Below, in pieces: positions 34,101 through 43,811 of a DNA stretch of 64,000 nt. The notes beneath the pieces are model-generated. The model did no database searches. It worked only from the letters and a program-made list of their open reading frames with translations, and had not been told where the DNA came from. The stretch's first letter is position 1. Every line of letters starts with the position of its first letter. A program made the translations under genes and the position numbers. The DNA is from JAVJRN01 sp047635055 (lineage in GTDB: Bacteria > Bacteroidota > Bacteroidia > Cytophagales > Cyclobacteriaceae): positions 1 through 64,000 of the forward strand of contig JBLIIJ010000007.1 of assembly GCA_047635055.1 (NCBI GenBank), in the 5' to 3' direction.

Positions 34101-34158
34101 TTTCAGGAACCTCCTGAAAAAGGGACACGAAATTAGAATTTTAAAATTTGAAAAGCAA
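34101..34158 (-). promoter_or_regulatory. rplM operon promoter and 5'-end hairpin
   Basis: On the minus strand: TTG (34158-34156), 20 bp, TAATTTCG (34135-34128), one mismatch from TAnnTTTG. Transcription should begin near 34122. Immediately downstream lies a perfect 8-bp hairpin TTTCAGGAGGTTCCTGAAA (34119-34101) whose loop side carries AGGAGG. The mRNA would thus begin with this hairpin, followed by about 18 nt to the ATG. This suggests structure-based control or stabilisation. Confidence 0.5.
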
Positions 34159-34235
34159 CTACTCTCTATTATAAAATGATTAATCGTGAATTTTGTCTTT
34201 GTAATTGGTAAATATATATGGCATTTCGAGACTAA

Positions 34236-34961
34236 TCAGCTATGCTTTCTTAACTGCTTAATCAATATTTCAAAGTCTTTCGGGTATGGCGCGGAGGCAG
34301 ATATTTCTTTTTCATTCTCTAGATCTCTAAAAACGATACTCTCTGCATGAAGCGCTACACGAGGAATTAGTGGTTGTTCTTCTTCAAATCTTTTAATGTT
34401 GTAACGTTTTTTAATCTGAGATAAATAGATCAATTCTCCACCGTAGGCAGGGTCAGAAACAATAGGAGCCTTGTGGTGTGCTAAATGCACTCTGATTTGG
34501 TGAAGTCGTCCCGAAACGGGGAAGCATTTAAACAACGTGTGGTTTCTAAAATTCTCTAATGTTGCTATCATCGTTAGTGAACTTTTGCCTTCCCGATAAT
34601 CTACTCGTGATTTATTGGCGCCTATAGCTAAGGGTTGGTCCGCTTCTAAGTTTTCGATTTGATGCAAGCCATGACTTACAGCATGATAGATTTTTTTAAC
34701 CTGACGCTTTTCGAGCATTATGGAAAAATGGCGATAAGCGTCAAAATTCTTAGCGATAACCAATGAACCTGAAGTCTCTTTATCTAATCTGTGACAAACT
34801 TGGGCATCTTCATGGTATGTTTTGGCTAGCTTTAGAATATTGATAGGGTCATGCCTATCCTCCAATGTGCTTACATACGGAGGCTTATTTATTATGATGT
34901 AGTTTATGTTTTCGAAGATTATCAAATCTTCAAAACGAATATTTTTGGCGTATTTATGCAT
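34236..34961 (-). CDS. RluA-family 23S rRNA/tRNA pseudouridine synthase
   Basis: About 241 residues from the ATG at 34961 (MHKYAKNIRFED); ATGs at 34967 and further up lie inside the kinase gene and are less likely. The catalytic block is HRLDKETSGSLVIAK with the nucleophilic Asp, followed by the family blocks VSGRLHQIRVHLAH and IVSDPAYGG. No S4 domain is present. Its start overlaps the stop of the upstream sensor-kinase gene, so it is the third gene of the response-regulator/kinase operon. The target site is not predictable. Confidence 0.9.
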   Translation of the reverse strand: MHKYAKNIRFEDLIIFENINYIIINKPPYVSTLEDRHDPINILKLAKTYHEDAQVCHRLDKETSGSLVIAKNFDAYRHFSIMLEKRQVKKIYHAVSHGLHQIENLEADQPLAIGANKSRVDYREGKSSLTMIATLENFRNHTLFKCFPVSGRLHQIRVHLAHHKAPIVSDPAYGGELIYLSQIKKRYNIKRFEEEQPLIPRVALHAESIVFRDLENEKEISASAPYPKDFEILIKQLRKHS

Positions 34962-36036
34962 AATCATCCTCATCGTCCTCGTCATCTAAGATGCGAGTTG
35001 GCTGATATTTTCCTTTTTTGAGCGCAAAGCTAAAGGTTGATCCTTTCTTAACTTCACTTTTCACGTCAACTTTTGACTCATGACCTTCCATAATGTGTTT
35101 TACAATGGAAAGTCCAAGTCCTGTGCCGCCTTTTTCTTTAGATCTGGATTTATCCACTCTGTAAAAACGCTCAAAGATACGAGACAAATCTTCCTTGGGA
35201 ATACCTCTTCCATTGTCAGAGATAGCGGTAATGATTTGATCGCCATCAACTACAATTGATATCTCTGCTGCTCCATCTTTTCTTGTATACTTGATCGCAT
35301 TGGATAATAAATTGGTAACGACTTGATATATTCTTCGATAATCTCCAATGACGTAAACTTTTTCTTCGGGATGCTTAATGGACAATGAAATTTTATTCTT
35401 TTCAGCTTTTCCTTCGAGTTGGTCTGTAACCTCTCTACACATTCTCACAATATCAAAATGCTCAAAATGCATTTTTATTTCGCCAGTCTCCATTTGAGAA
35501 ATGGTTAGCAGATCTTGTACGAGAATATCCAACCCATCAAGACTTTTGGCTGCTTTTTTTAAGAATTTGAAGCGTACTTTTTTATCCTCTACGGCCCCAT
35601 CGAGCAGTGTGTGAACGAATCCTTGAGCGGCAAAAATTGGTGTTTTTAGCTCATGAGACACATCTGCGATGAATTCTCGGCGAAAGGTTTCCATTCTTTT
35701 TAGTTCTTGTATTTCGAGCTGTTTCTCCTTGACGTAGTTCTTTATTTCCTTATTGATAGTTTTTAAAGGATTAAAAGATTTTTGTTCGGTTTTTTGCTTT
35801 ATTGTGTCAAGTTTGGCGTCATTGATCGAAGAAAGGTCTTCATAAATTTTGTCTATTTGACGAAAAAAAACGAATTCCAATGCCAACCTGATGAAGATGT
35901 AGGAAGATGAAAAGGAAAGCAAAAAAGCGATTATTAAAGCGGTATTGTTCACAGTAGGAACCATACTTATAAAAGCAGTGGTAATTATCGATATGAATAA
36001 TCCTAGTATAAGCGCGAGCCCTCGGGAGTTTAACAT
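34954..36036 (-). CDS. PhoR-type sensor histidine kinase
   Basis: A 360-residue membrane kinase. Two N-terminal helices (about 6-25 and 31-53) enclose a very short periplasmic loop. A coiled linker is followed by the HisKA domain with H128 in DVSHELKTP, then HATPase_c with the N box NLLSNAIKYT, G1 DNGRGIP, F box FERFYRVDKSRS and G2 GGTGLGLSIVK. The C-terminus is extremely acidic (DDEDDEDDYA). Follows its regulator by 5 bp. Similar to PhoR or other cell-envelope kinases; the signal is unknown. Confidence 0.92.
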   Translation of the reverse strand: MLNSRGLALILGLFISIITTAFISMVPTVNNTALIIAFLLSFSSSYIFIRLALEFVFFRQIDKIYEDLSSINDAKLDTIKQKTEQKSFNPLKTINKEIKNYVKEKQLEIQELKRMETFRREFIADVSHELKTPIFAAQGFVHTLLDGAVEDKKVRFKFLKKAAKSLDGLDILVQDLLTISQMETGEIKMHFEHFDIVRMCREVTDQLEGKAEKNKISLSIKHPEEKVYVIGDYRRIYQVVTNLLSNAIKYTRKDGAAEISIVVDGDQIITAISDNGRGIPKEDLSRIFERFYRVDKSRSKEKGGTGLGLSIVKHIMEGHESKVDVKSEVKKGSTFSFALKKGKYQPTRILDDEDDEDDYA

Positions 36037-36041
36037 TCCTT

Positions 36042-36728
36042 TTATGTTAGATCAAACTTATATCCAACACCTTTTACCGTCGAAATATATCCTTCTCCAA
36101 TTTTCTCTCGAACTTTTCTGATATGCACATCGACAGTTCTTGCCAACACATATACATCGGTCCCCCAAATATTTTGGAGCAATTCGTCTCTGCTAAAGAC
36201 TTTATCTGGATTTTCAGCAAGGAAATGGAGTAGTTCAAACTCTTTCTTCGGTAGATTTATTTTTGAATCATTGACAATTACCGTATAGCTTGATCTATCG
36301 ATGATCAAATTACCTATCGTGATATTGGTGTTTTCTTTTTTCTTCTTGGATTCCCTTCTAAAAAGCGCATTGATTCGACTCACAAGTGCTCTTGGCTTGA
36401 TTGGTTTGTTGATGTAGTCATCTGCGCCCATGTCAAAGGCAGCCACTTCGCTGTACTCCTCGGACCTAGCTGTGAGGAAAATAACGAAAGCATTGGAGAG
36501 TTCAGGGATTTCTCTAATCTGGCGACAAGTTTCTACACCATCCTGCTTGGGCATCATGATGTCTAAAATGATCAAGTTTGGAATGAAGTTTTTTGCTATA
36601 TCGACTCCCTTTATACCGTCAGCTGCCGTTTTTACTTCATAACCTTCTTTGGTCAGATTGTATTTTAATAGCTCTAGGATATCTGGCTCATCATCTACGA
36701 CAAGAATCTTTTGATTATGTTTTGCCAT
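36042..36728 (-). CDS. OmpR/PhoB-family response regulator
   Basis: A 228-residue regulator. The receiver has VVDDEPD (10-16), phosphoacceptor D56 in LIILDIMMP, a Thr/Ala switch (FLTARSEE) and Lys in YINKPIKP. The C-terminal winged helix carries LPKKEFELLHFLAENPDKVFSRDELL and RTVDVHIRKVREKI. First gene of the regulator-kinase-pseudouridine synthase operon. Confidence 0.94.
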   Translation of the reverse strand: MAKHNQKILVVDDEPDILELLKYNLTKEGYEVKTAADGIKGVDIAKNFIPNLIILDIMMPKQDGVETCRQIREIPELSNAFVIFLTARSEEYSEVAAFDMGADDYINKPIKPRALVSRINALFRRESKKKKENTNITIGNLIIDRSSYTVIVNDSKINLPKKEFELLHFLAENPDKVFSRDELLQNIWGTDVYVLARTVDVHIRKVREKIGEGYISTVKGVGYKFDLT

Positions 36729-36896
36729 TGGTTTTATATGGAATTAATGATCAGGTAATTTGAAGTTAACAAATCTTTTGCCTTATCCACAAATGATATG
36801 GTCTGAGGCATTCATACTGTTATTTAAATCGATATTATTCAAAAATAAATTGAATTCAACCTATCCTGTGAATGATAACAATTTGTTAATTTCCGC

Positions 36897-37916
36897 TTAT
36901 TTACCGTGGATTTCTTTAAGTCCAAGAATCATTTTTTTAATGTCATTGTCATATGTAGCGTATAAAGCGCTGAGCGTGTCTTTTTGAGAGTGGTATCTTT
37001 TTAGAGACATGAAATAAGCGTTGTTCGGTAGGCGAGCATCAAAGATTTTTTTATAACTATCATTAACGAAGCTTACTGTGTCAAGCCTTTCAATAATTTT
37101 TATAATTAAATGAGCCTTCTGTTGTGCTTTTAGACTATCACCCTGATCAGCGGTCAATTTTGAGAAAAGCAAGCTTAAACTATCAGTTCCGACGAGCATA
37201 TGCTCTCTAAATTTCTTACTGTCCTCTTGAGCGTAGACGTAATCATCAAATTTCTCTGGAGAGTCATCGAACGATTCTTTTAAAAACTGACGCGCGCCAT
37301 GCTCCCCGATAAAACTCGCAAGATTCTCGTTGAATTCGATATTGTTTTTAATAAAAATTGTTGCGTGAGTAAGTTCATGAATAATGACATCAGCCAGCGC
37401 TCCGTCTGACCTTCGAAGCATATTAGATAATATGGGATCGTTTAAAATACCAAGTGTTGACCACCCCCCAACAGGTCTAATGCGTGTGTCATATCCAAGA
37501 CTATCAAGTATTTCTTGTTCTTTTTTAGCTTCTTCAATTTTAAAATATCCTTTATACGGCATCTTGCCCAAGAAAGGAAAGCTCCATTGGTATGGTTTTA
37601 GTTTATAAGGCTCACATGCTGATAAGTTCCAAAGAAGCACTTCACCTTTTTGATCAAACATCTTGGTATAGTTGTTTGATTGGTTGAGTCCCAATGAATT
37701 AATTGCATACGTTCGTGCCTTTTGCGCAATGATTAATTTACTTTTCAGCGAGTCCGGGAATTCGGGATCATTCAAATAATCCTCAATAGGTTTAGCATCT
37801 AATATAACCTCTAACTGTCCTTTTCCTTGCTGAATTCCATATCTTAGTAAAGGCCATTGCCAAATGATTAATATGGAGAGAAGTGTTAATATAGAAAGGA
37901 TTAATTTTTTAAGCAT
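36897..37916 (-). CDS. Putative membrane-anchored aminopeptidase (PF10023 family)
   Basis: A 339-residue protein with an N-terminal signal anchor (LILSILTLLSILIIW). The zinc-protease signature is H180-E-L-T-H184, with the third ligand probably in NENLASFIGE (196-205). The upstream block TRIRPVGGWSTLGILNDPI is characteristic of the putative aminopeptidase family PF10023. Likely acts in the periplasm. Monocistronic. Confidence 0.85.
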   Translation of the reverse strand: MLKKLILSILTLLSILIIWQWPLLRYGIQQGKGQLEVILDAKPIEDYLNDPEFPDSLKSKLIIAQKARTYAINSLGLNQSNNYTKMFDQKGEVLLWNLSACEPYKLKPYQWSFPFLGKMPYKGYFKIEEAKKEQEILDSLGYDTRIRPVGGWSTLGILNDPILSNMLRRSDGALADVIIHELTHATIFIKNNIEFNENLASFIGEHGARQFLKESFDDSPEKFDDYVYAQEDSKKFREHMLVGTDSLSLLFSKLTADQGDSLKAQQKAHLIIKIIERLDTVSFVNDSYKKIFDARLPNNAYFMSLKRYHSQKDTLSALYATYDNDIKKMILGLKEIHGK

Positions 37917-38055
37917 TTTACTAATTAAATTAGTATTACGAATTATTTACTAATATTTTTGGCTAACGAGATAAAGAATATTATAATATTTTTGCTTTCT
38001 AGTCCTTAAAAGGAAGTTTAGATTTTTAAAATAAGAAAAAGATACAACTAAAATA

Positions 38056-39066
38056 ATGTCAGACAATTCAGAAAAATTTAAGGCGCTACAGCTAACCATA
38101 GATAAGCTTGAAAAAACCTATGGTAAAGGTACTATCATGAAGTTGAGTGATAATAAAGTTTTGGATATTCCTGTCATTTCCACAGGTTCTTTGGGCTTGG
38201 ATATGGCTTTGGGTGTTGGAGGAATACCAAGAGGTAGGGTGGTAGAAATATACGGACCTGAATCTTCAGGTAAGACAACCTTATCGATGCATTGCATTGC
38301 TGAGGCACAGAAAAAAGGAGGTTTGGCTGCTATTATAGATGCTGAACATGCATTTGATAAATCATACGCTGAGAAGCTGGGCATTGATACTGAGAATTTA
38401 TTGATTTCACAGCCTGATAATGGGGAGCAAGCTTTAGAGATCACAGAGCATCTTATTAGATCAGGAGCTATTGATATTATTGTTATAGATTCTGTGGCAG
38501 CCTTAGTCCCGAGAGCGGAATTAGAAGGTGAAATGGGTGATAGTAAAATGGGATTACAAGCTCGTTTAATGTCACAAGCATTAAGGAAGCTTACTGGTGC
38601 AATTAATAAATCCGGTTGTTGCTGCATTTTCATCAATCAATTGAGAGAGAAAATAGGAGTCATGTTTGGTAACCCTGAGACCACAACAGGCGGTAACGCG
38701 CTAAAATTTTATGCTTCTGTCCGTTTAGATATTAGACGAATAGGTCAAATAAAAGAAAGTGCGGATAACATTCTTGGTAATAGAACAAGAGTCAAGGTTG
38801 TCAAGAACAAAGTTGCTCCGCCGTTCAAAGTGGTAGAATTCGACATCATGTATGGGCGTGGAATCAGTAAATCAGGAGAGATCATCGATATTGGTGTGGA
38901 GCTTGATGTTATTAAGAAAGCCGGATCTTGGTTTTCTTACAATGGCAATAAACTTGGTCAGGGTAGAGATACAGTGAAACAACTAGTGGAAGATAATCCT
39001 GAATTGATGGAAGAATTGGAAACTAAGATCAAAGCGAAAATAGCAGGGGCTACTACTGAAGCTTAA
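38056..39066 (+). CDS. recA: Recombinase RecA
   Basis: A 336-residue RecA. Walker A is GPESSGKT (67-74), Walker B is IIVIDSVAALVP, the L2 loop is NPETTGGNALKFYASVRLDIRR, and the KVVKNKVAPPFK block follows. The C-terminal tail is shorter and less acidic than in Proteobacteria. A -7-like TATTTTTG lies at 37987-37994. No LexA-type box was recognised upstream. Confidence 0.98.
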   Translation: MSDNSEKFKALQLTIDKLEKTYGKGTIMKLSDNKVLDIPVISTGSLGLDMALGVGGIPRGRVVEIYGPESSGKTTLSMHCIAEAQKKGGLAAIIDAEHAFDKSYAEKLGIDTENLLISQPDNGEQALEITEHLIRSGAIDIIVIDSVAALVPRAELEGEMGDSKMGLQARLMSQALRKLTGAINKSGCCCIFINQLREKIGVMFGNPETTTGGNALKFYASVRLDIRRIGQIKESADNILGNRTRVKVVKNKVAPPFKVVEFDIMYGRGISKSGEIIDIGVELDVIKKAGSWFSYNGNKLGQGRDTVKQLVEDNPELMEELETKIKAKIAGATTEA

Positions 39067-39087
39067 TTGAATTGGCTAAAAGGAAAT

Positions 39088-39116
39088 AAAAAAGCGTCGA
39101 AAGGCGCTTTTTTATT
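39088..39116. terminator. Bidirectional terminator after recA
   Basis: AAAAAAGCG, TCGAAAGG, CGCTTTTTT. It serves recA rightward and the convergent ABC-permease gene leftward. Confidence 0.85.
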
Positions 39117-39136
39117 TCGTATTTAAAGTTTTACTT

Positions 39137-40390
39137 CTATTGAGTCCTAATCGCAATTACAGGATCCATTCGTGCGGCCATTGCTGCAGGGATTATTCCT
39201 GATGCGGTTCCAATTGCTGCAGAAACGCCTAGACCCAATGCTACATTACTTAGGCTTAGTTCAAGTTCTAGTGAACCTAAGGTTACAAAAGAAAAAAGCC
39301 AAACGAGAACAATACCTATACCACCACCAATAACGCTCAAGAAAACTGATTCAAAAAGGAATTGAAATAAAATAAAATAATTTTTAGCGCCAAGTGATTT
39401 TTGAATGCCAATGATGTTGGTTCGTTCTCGGACCGAAACGAACATAATATTGGCTATCCCAAACCCACCTACTAAAATTGAAAATCCCCCGATTACCCAA
39501 CCCGCAATACCTATAATATCAAAAGTGGAGCCAATAAAGTTTGCAATAGCTTCTGGTCTATTCAATGCAAAATTATCTTCTTCTTTGGGCTTAAGTCCCC
39601 TTCTTTTTCTCATTAATCCGCGAAGTTCAGCTTCTAATTCGACCAAGCCTATGTCTGAGTCATTACCTTTTACGGTAATGCGAGGTTCAACTCCTCCATT
39701 CCTTCCGACATAAAACACTTTTATGAAAGATTTAAAAGGGATGTAAATGTTTTCGTCATTGCTGGGGGCACCTAAAAAGGAGTCACCTTCCTCTTCAATT
39801 GTTCCTATAACATAGTATTTTAAACCTCTGATCTTGATTTCTTTTCCAATGGAGCTGACCAAAGGAAAAAGTTCTTTAGCAGCGCGATGGCCTAAAATTG
39901 CCACGTTTTTACCTCCATTAGCCTCTTCACCAGTAAAAAACCGGCCAGCGGAAACTGGTATTTCATAGACGTCTTTATGTCCATGAACAATGCCCAAGAG
40001 ACTTAGGCTTTTGCTTGAGTTGGAGCCACTTTTAGCCGTAACTCCACCACGAGCAGCGAAAATGCTGATGCCTTGTGCGTTCTTTAAGTTTTCTCCTAGA
40101 AAATTATATTCATCAAAAGTGGGATAAGGTCTTCTTAGGTAGTCCCACCATTCATAAACAGGCTTATCAAAACCGTAGGGCCACTTTTCAACATTAATGT
40201 TGTTAGTTCCAAGAAAATTAAGGCTGTCCTTAATGCTTTTTTCTAGAGAGTCCACAAGCGTGAAAACGGCAATGATCGCGAAAATTCCAATAGTTACTCC
40301 AAGTAACGAAAGAGTAGTCCTCAGAAGATTCATGCGTAGTGCATTCCAAGCGAACCTGAAGCTTTCCAATATGAGTCTGATAATTATCAC
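39137..40390 (-). CDS. MacB-type ABC transporter permease
   Basis: A 417-residue permease with one N-terminal helix (TTLSLLGVTIGIFAIIAVFTLV), a periplasmic MacB_PCD domain (about 50-280) and a C-terminal FtsX domain of three helices (IGGFSILVGGFGIANIMFVSVRERTNIIGIQKSLGA...). This topology is that of MacB/LolCE-like mechanotransmission permeases. The cognate ATPase gene is not adjacent, so it must be elsewhere. Divergent from queA. Confidence 0.92.
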   Translation of the reverse strand: MIIIRLILESFRFAWNALRMNLLRTTLSLLGVTIGIFAIIAVFTLVDSLEKSIKDSLNFLGTNNINVEKWPYGFDKPVYEWWDYLRRPYPTFDEYNFLGENLKNAQGISIFAARGGVTAKSGSNSSKSLSLLGIVHGHKDVYEIPVSAGRFFTGEEANGGKNVAILGHRAAKELFPLVSSIGKEIKIRGLKYYVIGTIEEEGDSFLGAPSNDENIYIPFKSFIKVFYVGRNGGVEPRITVKGNDSDIGLVELEAELRGLMRKRRGLKPKEEDNFALNRPEAIANFIGSTFDIIGIAGWVIGGFSILVGGFGIANIMFVSVRERTNIIGIQKSLGAKNYFILFQFLFESVFLSVIGGGIGIVLVWLFSFVTLGSLELELSLSNVALGLGVSAAIGTASGIIPAAMAARMDPVIAIRTQ

Positions 40391-40499
40391 TGGCTTATTA
40401 TTACGGAATAAATTATACTTAGTAGTAAAGTAAATGCTTTTTTATAATTTTGCGCTCTTATTTAATTAACTCTTCGGACTAATCCAAGAAACATAGCTT

Positions 40500-41546
40500 A
40501 TGAAGTTGTCAGCATTTAAGTTTGATTTACCATCTAGTTGCATTGCACTACATCCAACAGAAAATCGCGACGAGTCTCGTTTAATGGTTATCCACAAAGA
40601 CAGTGGCAAAATAGAACATAAAATTTTCAAAGATGTCGTTGACTATTTTTCCGAAGACGACATGATGGTATTGAATGATACTAAAGTATTCCCAGCAAGA
40701 CTTTATGGAAATAAAGAAAAGACAGGTGCCAAGATAGAGGTATTTCTTTTAAGAGAACTTAACAAAGAAATGAAGCTATGGGATGTACTTGTAGACCCAG
40801 CAAGAAAAATACGTGTTGGTAACAAACTTTATTTTGGTGACGGTGAGTTGGTTGCTGAGGTGATTGATAATACGACCTCTCGAGGAAGAACTATTCGTTT
40901 TCTTTATGATGGAGATGAAACAGATTTCTACAAGATGATCGATCGTCTAGGGGAGACTCCTTTACCTAAACATATAGACAGAGCTGCGGAACCAGAGGAT
41001 AGAGAGAGATTTCAGACAATATATGCTAAAAATGTAGGTGCTGTAGCTGCTCCAACCGCTGGTTTACACTTCACAAAGTCAGTGTTAAAAAGACTGGAAA
41101 TTATTGGTGTAGATATTGAAGCAATCACACTACATATCGGATTGGGAACATTCAGACCTGTAGATGTAGAAGACTTGACCAAACACAAAATGGATTCTGA
41201 AAACTATTTTGTTAATGAGCAAACGGCTGATAGAGTGAATCGCGCCATAGATGAGAAAAAAAGAATATGTGCGGTTGGAACGACCGTAATGAGATCTTTG
41301 GAGTCTTCCGTGTCAGCGACTAACAGACTTAAAGCGAACTCTGGATGGACAGACAAGTTTATATTTCCACAATATGACTTTAAAATTTGTAATGCCTTAA
41401 TTACCAATTTTCATTTACCTGAATCCACACTATTAATGATGGCTTCTGCCTTTGGTGGTTACGATTTAATGATGGAGGCTTATCAAATTGCAATTAAAGA
41501 AAAGTATCGTTTCTTCACTTATGGTGATGCAATGCTGATCATTTGA
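40500..41546 (+). CDS. queA: tRNA preQ1(34) S-adenosylmethionine ribosyltransferase-isomerase
   Basis: A 348-residue QueA, which adds the cyclopentene precursor in queuosine synthesis. Family blocks: FKFDLPSSCIALHP, MMVLNDTKVFPARLYG, AAPTAGLHFT and ITNFHLPESTLLMMASAFGG. Its TGA overlaps the ispD ATG (TGATG), so the two are translationally coupled. A -7-like TAATTTTG lies about 50 bp upstream. Confidence 0.96.
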   Translation: MKLSAFKFDLPSSCIALHPTENRDESRLMVIHKDSGKIEHKIFKDVVDYFSEDDMMVLNDTKVFPARLYGNKEKTGAKIEVFLLRELNKEMKLWDVLVDPARKIRVGNKLYFGDGELVAEVIDNTTSRGRTIRFLYDGDETDFYKMIDRLGETPLPKHIDRAAEPEDRERFQTIYAKNVGAVAAPTAGLHFTKSVLKRLEIIGVDIEAITLHIGLGTFRPVDVEDLTKHKMDSENYFVNEQTADRVNRAIDEKKRICAVGTTVMRSLESSVSATNRLKANSGWTDKFIFPQYDFKICNALITNFHLPESTLLMMASAFGGYDLMMEAYQIAIKEKYRFFTYGDAMLII

Positions 41547-42232
41547 TGTTTCAGAATCACGTAATTATTGTTGCTGGAGGTTCGGGTACTCGAATGGGAA
41601 CCTCGACTCCAAAGCAATTTTTACAGATTTGCAACATACCAATAATTATCAGGTCAATACAACGTTTCCTAGATTACGATTCAGCTATAAAAATCGTTGT
41701 TGTATTACCCGAAGCTCATTTTGAAACATGGATGTCGATCAAGAATAATTTTTTGAAGGACGTGGAGGTTTCGATAGTAGCCGGTGGAGACAAACGAACA
41801 GATTCTGTTCGTAGTGGTCTACAATCAATTAATTTATTTTCTGACTTTGACCTAGTGGCTATTCATGATGCGGTGCGTCCTCTGGTGAGTATTAGGTCTA
41901 TAGCAGCATCATTTGAAAGCGCTAAAAAGAAGGGGAGTGGTATTTTAGCTGTTGTGTTGAAAGATTCAATTAGAGAAATAACTAATAACACAAGCAAAGC
42001 CCGGAATCGAGACGTTTACAGACTTATCCAGACACCACAGACGTTTGGATTAAGGACAATTTCAGCAGCTTATATATCACTGAGAACGCTAAATGAGTAT
42101 AGTGACGATGCTGCTGTATATGAAGCTTTTGGGAAAGAGGTATATCTTGTAGATGGAGATTTTGAAAATCTAAAGATTACTACTCCTGAGGACATACAAA
42201 TTGCAGAAGCTTTCTTAAATAAAGAACGCTAG
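41546..42232 (+). CDS. ispD: 2-C-methyl-D-erythritol 4-phosphate cytidylyltransferase
   Basis: A 228-residue MEP-pathway enzyme that makes CDP-methylerythritol. The start is the ATG at 41546, overlapping the queA stop; a TTG one codon earlier is unlikely. The nucleotide-binding signature is VAGGSGTRMGTSTPKQFL and the Mg-binding part is AIHDAVRPLVS. Together with ispH in this window it supplies isoprenoid precursors for the carotenoid genes. A hairpin overlaps its stop codon. Confidence 0.93.
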   Translation: MFQNHVIIVAGGSGTRMGTSTPKQFLQICNIPIIIRSIQRFLDYDSAIKIVVVLPEAHFETWMSIKNNFLKDVEVSIVAGGDKRTDSVRSGLQSINLFSDFDLVAIHDAVRPLVSIRSIAASFESAKKKGSGILAVVLKDSIREITNNTSKARNRDVYRLIQTPQTFGLRTISAAYISLRTLNEYSDDAAVYEAFGKEVYLVDGDFENLKITTPEDIQIAEAFLNKER

Positions 42233-42246
42233 GCAAGAGCCTAGCG
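42227..42246 (+). terminator. Hairpin overlapping the ispD stop
   Basis: CGCTAGGC, AAGA, GCCTAGCG: a perfect 8-bp stem that includes the TAG stop (42230-42232). The T tract is weak, so it is a poor intrinsic terminator and may act as a 3'-end stabiliser. Confidence 0.5.
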
Positions 42247-42270
42247 CTAACTATTTTGCTTTAAATTTCT

Positions 42271-42492
42271 TTAATATTCGTCCTCGTTAAAGAAAAAATC
42301 TTCCTTCGTTGGATAGTCAGGCCAAATTTCTTCTATATTTTCATATGGATTACCATCATCCTCGAGCTCTTGTAGATTCTCGACTACTTCAAGTGGTGCT
42401 CCTGATCTAATAGAAAAGTCGATTAACTCGTCCTTAGCAGCTGGCCATGGTGCATCTTCAAGATATGATGCTAATTCTAGTGTCCAATACAT
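42271..42492 (-). CDS. DUF2795 family protein
   Basis: A 73-residue acidic protein, nearly invariant in Bacteroidota: LASYLEDAPWPAAKDELIDFSIRSGAP, then VVENLQELEDDG and the tail WPDYPTKEDFFFNEDEY. The domain is a small helical DUF2795 unit of unknown role. A -7-like TATTTTTG lies just upstream, so it is probably monocistronic. Confidence 0.92.
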   Translation of the reverse strand: MYWTLELASYLEDAPWPAAKDELIDFSIRSGAPLEVVENLQELEDDGNPYENIEEIWPDYPTKEDFFFNEDEY

Positions 42493-42605
42493 AATTTATC
42501 TGCCTTTTAAAATTCGTGCAAAAATAGGTTTTTAAATGTTAAAACCTAATCTTTAGGTGCTTAATGAAAAACTCTTACTAAAGGTTTCAACAAAATTCAA
42601 ATTTA

Positions 42606-43811
42606 TTATTCTTTTAGAATTTTCATTAAGCGTTCCTTTACCTCAATCTTATTTTTTTGCTGATTTAGCTTCCTTTGGATAAGATCATTCGCATCTCCTG
42701 CTCTTGAACTAAACTTAGCGCTATTTTCTTCAAAAGTCTCTAAGTCACTTTTATCTCTGCTTATTAATTCTCGTAAGATGCCGATTCTGATTGTTTTCTT
42801 TTTTTCAGCATCGGATCTGTCAAACTCTTTAAATCTTTTTCTTGCTAGCTTATCAATAAAGTCTCTTTCCATCAAAACCTGAGTTTGATCCAATGCTTCT
42901 TGTTTAATTAATTTTAAGCTTTGGTCAAAAGGTCTGAAATTTTTTAGTGTCTTTTTGTGCTGGTCTAGTTGTCGAAAGTCTAACCTTTTTTTTCCGGTAG
43001 ACATTAGCTCAAGATCTTTGACTATACTGCCGATGTTTACTTGGGGCTCTTTGATTGGTGCCTTAGCTTTAAGCTTAAAGTTGAAATTTCTAAGGAGTGG
43101 GTCGTATTCTTCCTTAGCGATGTTACCTACATCTTTCCACCGCTCTTTAAGCTCGTCAATTTTGTCATATTTGGCTTTTCCAAACAAGGATGGGACGTGT
43201 GTTGCTTCTTTTACCAAATATTCGTAAGTCCCTTTATATATTTTTTGAAGCCTGCGTTTATCTTCATAGAAAATTCTTTTACGTTCAAAAAAGTCTTCTA
43301 TTTCTTTCCAAAAACTTGTTTCAAGCTCCTCTTGCTCTGATTCTAATGGATTACCGGTTTTTATCCATCGGGACTTTATTTCGTGAACGGCTTCTGTAGA
43401 CTCCTTCCAATTTATTTCTTTAACAGCATTTCTTAATTCTTCGATTTGACTTTTCTTAATTTCCGAATTACGAACCCTATTACTCTGTATAATGTCCTTT
43501 AACGAGCTTTCTAGTTCCGTAAGCTTTCCATCTAATTGAGCATAGTCTCCTAAGCCTTCGTGATCAACTATGATGTTTTGTAGGTGAACCAGTTTCATTA
43601 AATATGAACCTTTGTTCTCAGATTCTTGGATTGTTGTCTCGAGAATACTGACTTTCTTAGCCAAATCAGTAAATTTCGACTCAAAATATTCAATTGATGT
43701 TTTTTCATCGTCTGATTTAACGTCACCGATGATTTTTGCAGAATGCTGTCCCCAAGCAGCTTTATAAATCTTGCTGTCTGCTATTTTCCCGAAAGATATT
43801 TCCCTACTCAC
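42606..43811 (-). CDS. DUF349 coiled-coil protein
   Basis: A 401-residue, highly charged, helical protein. Two DUF349-type units are visible around EIKSRWIKTGNPLESEQEELETSFW and IDELKERWKDVGNIAKEEYDPLLRNF (pattern RWK-x-x-G-x-x). No signal peptide or membrane helix. Function unknown; in Bacteroidota it is a conserved cytoplasmic protein. Divergent from ettA. Confidence 0.85.
   Translation of the reverse strand: MSREISFGKIADSKIYKAAWGQHSAKIIGDVKSDDEKTSIEYFESKFTDLAKKVSILETTIQESENKGSYLMKLVHLQNIIVDHEGLGDYAQLDGKLTELESSLKDIIQSNRVRNSEIKKSQIEELRNAVKEINWKESTEAVHEIKSRWIKTGNPLESEQEELETSFWKEIEDFFERKRIFYEDKRRLQKIYKGTYEYLVKEATHVPSLFGKAKYDKIDELKERWKDVGNIAKEEYDPLLRNFNFKLKAKAPIKEPQVNIGSIVKDLELMSTGKKRLDFRQLDQHKKTLKNFRPFDQSLKLIKQEALDQTQVLMERDFIDKLARKRFKEFDRSDAEKKKTIRIGILRELISRDKSDLETFEENSAKFSSRAGDANDLIQRKLNQQKNKIEVKERLMKILKE

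Noticed and set aside
38118..38636. 172-codon minus-strand frame opposite recA
   Set aside because: Shadow frame; recA is unmistakable on the plus strand.
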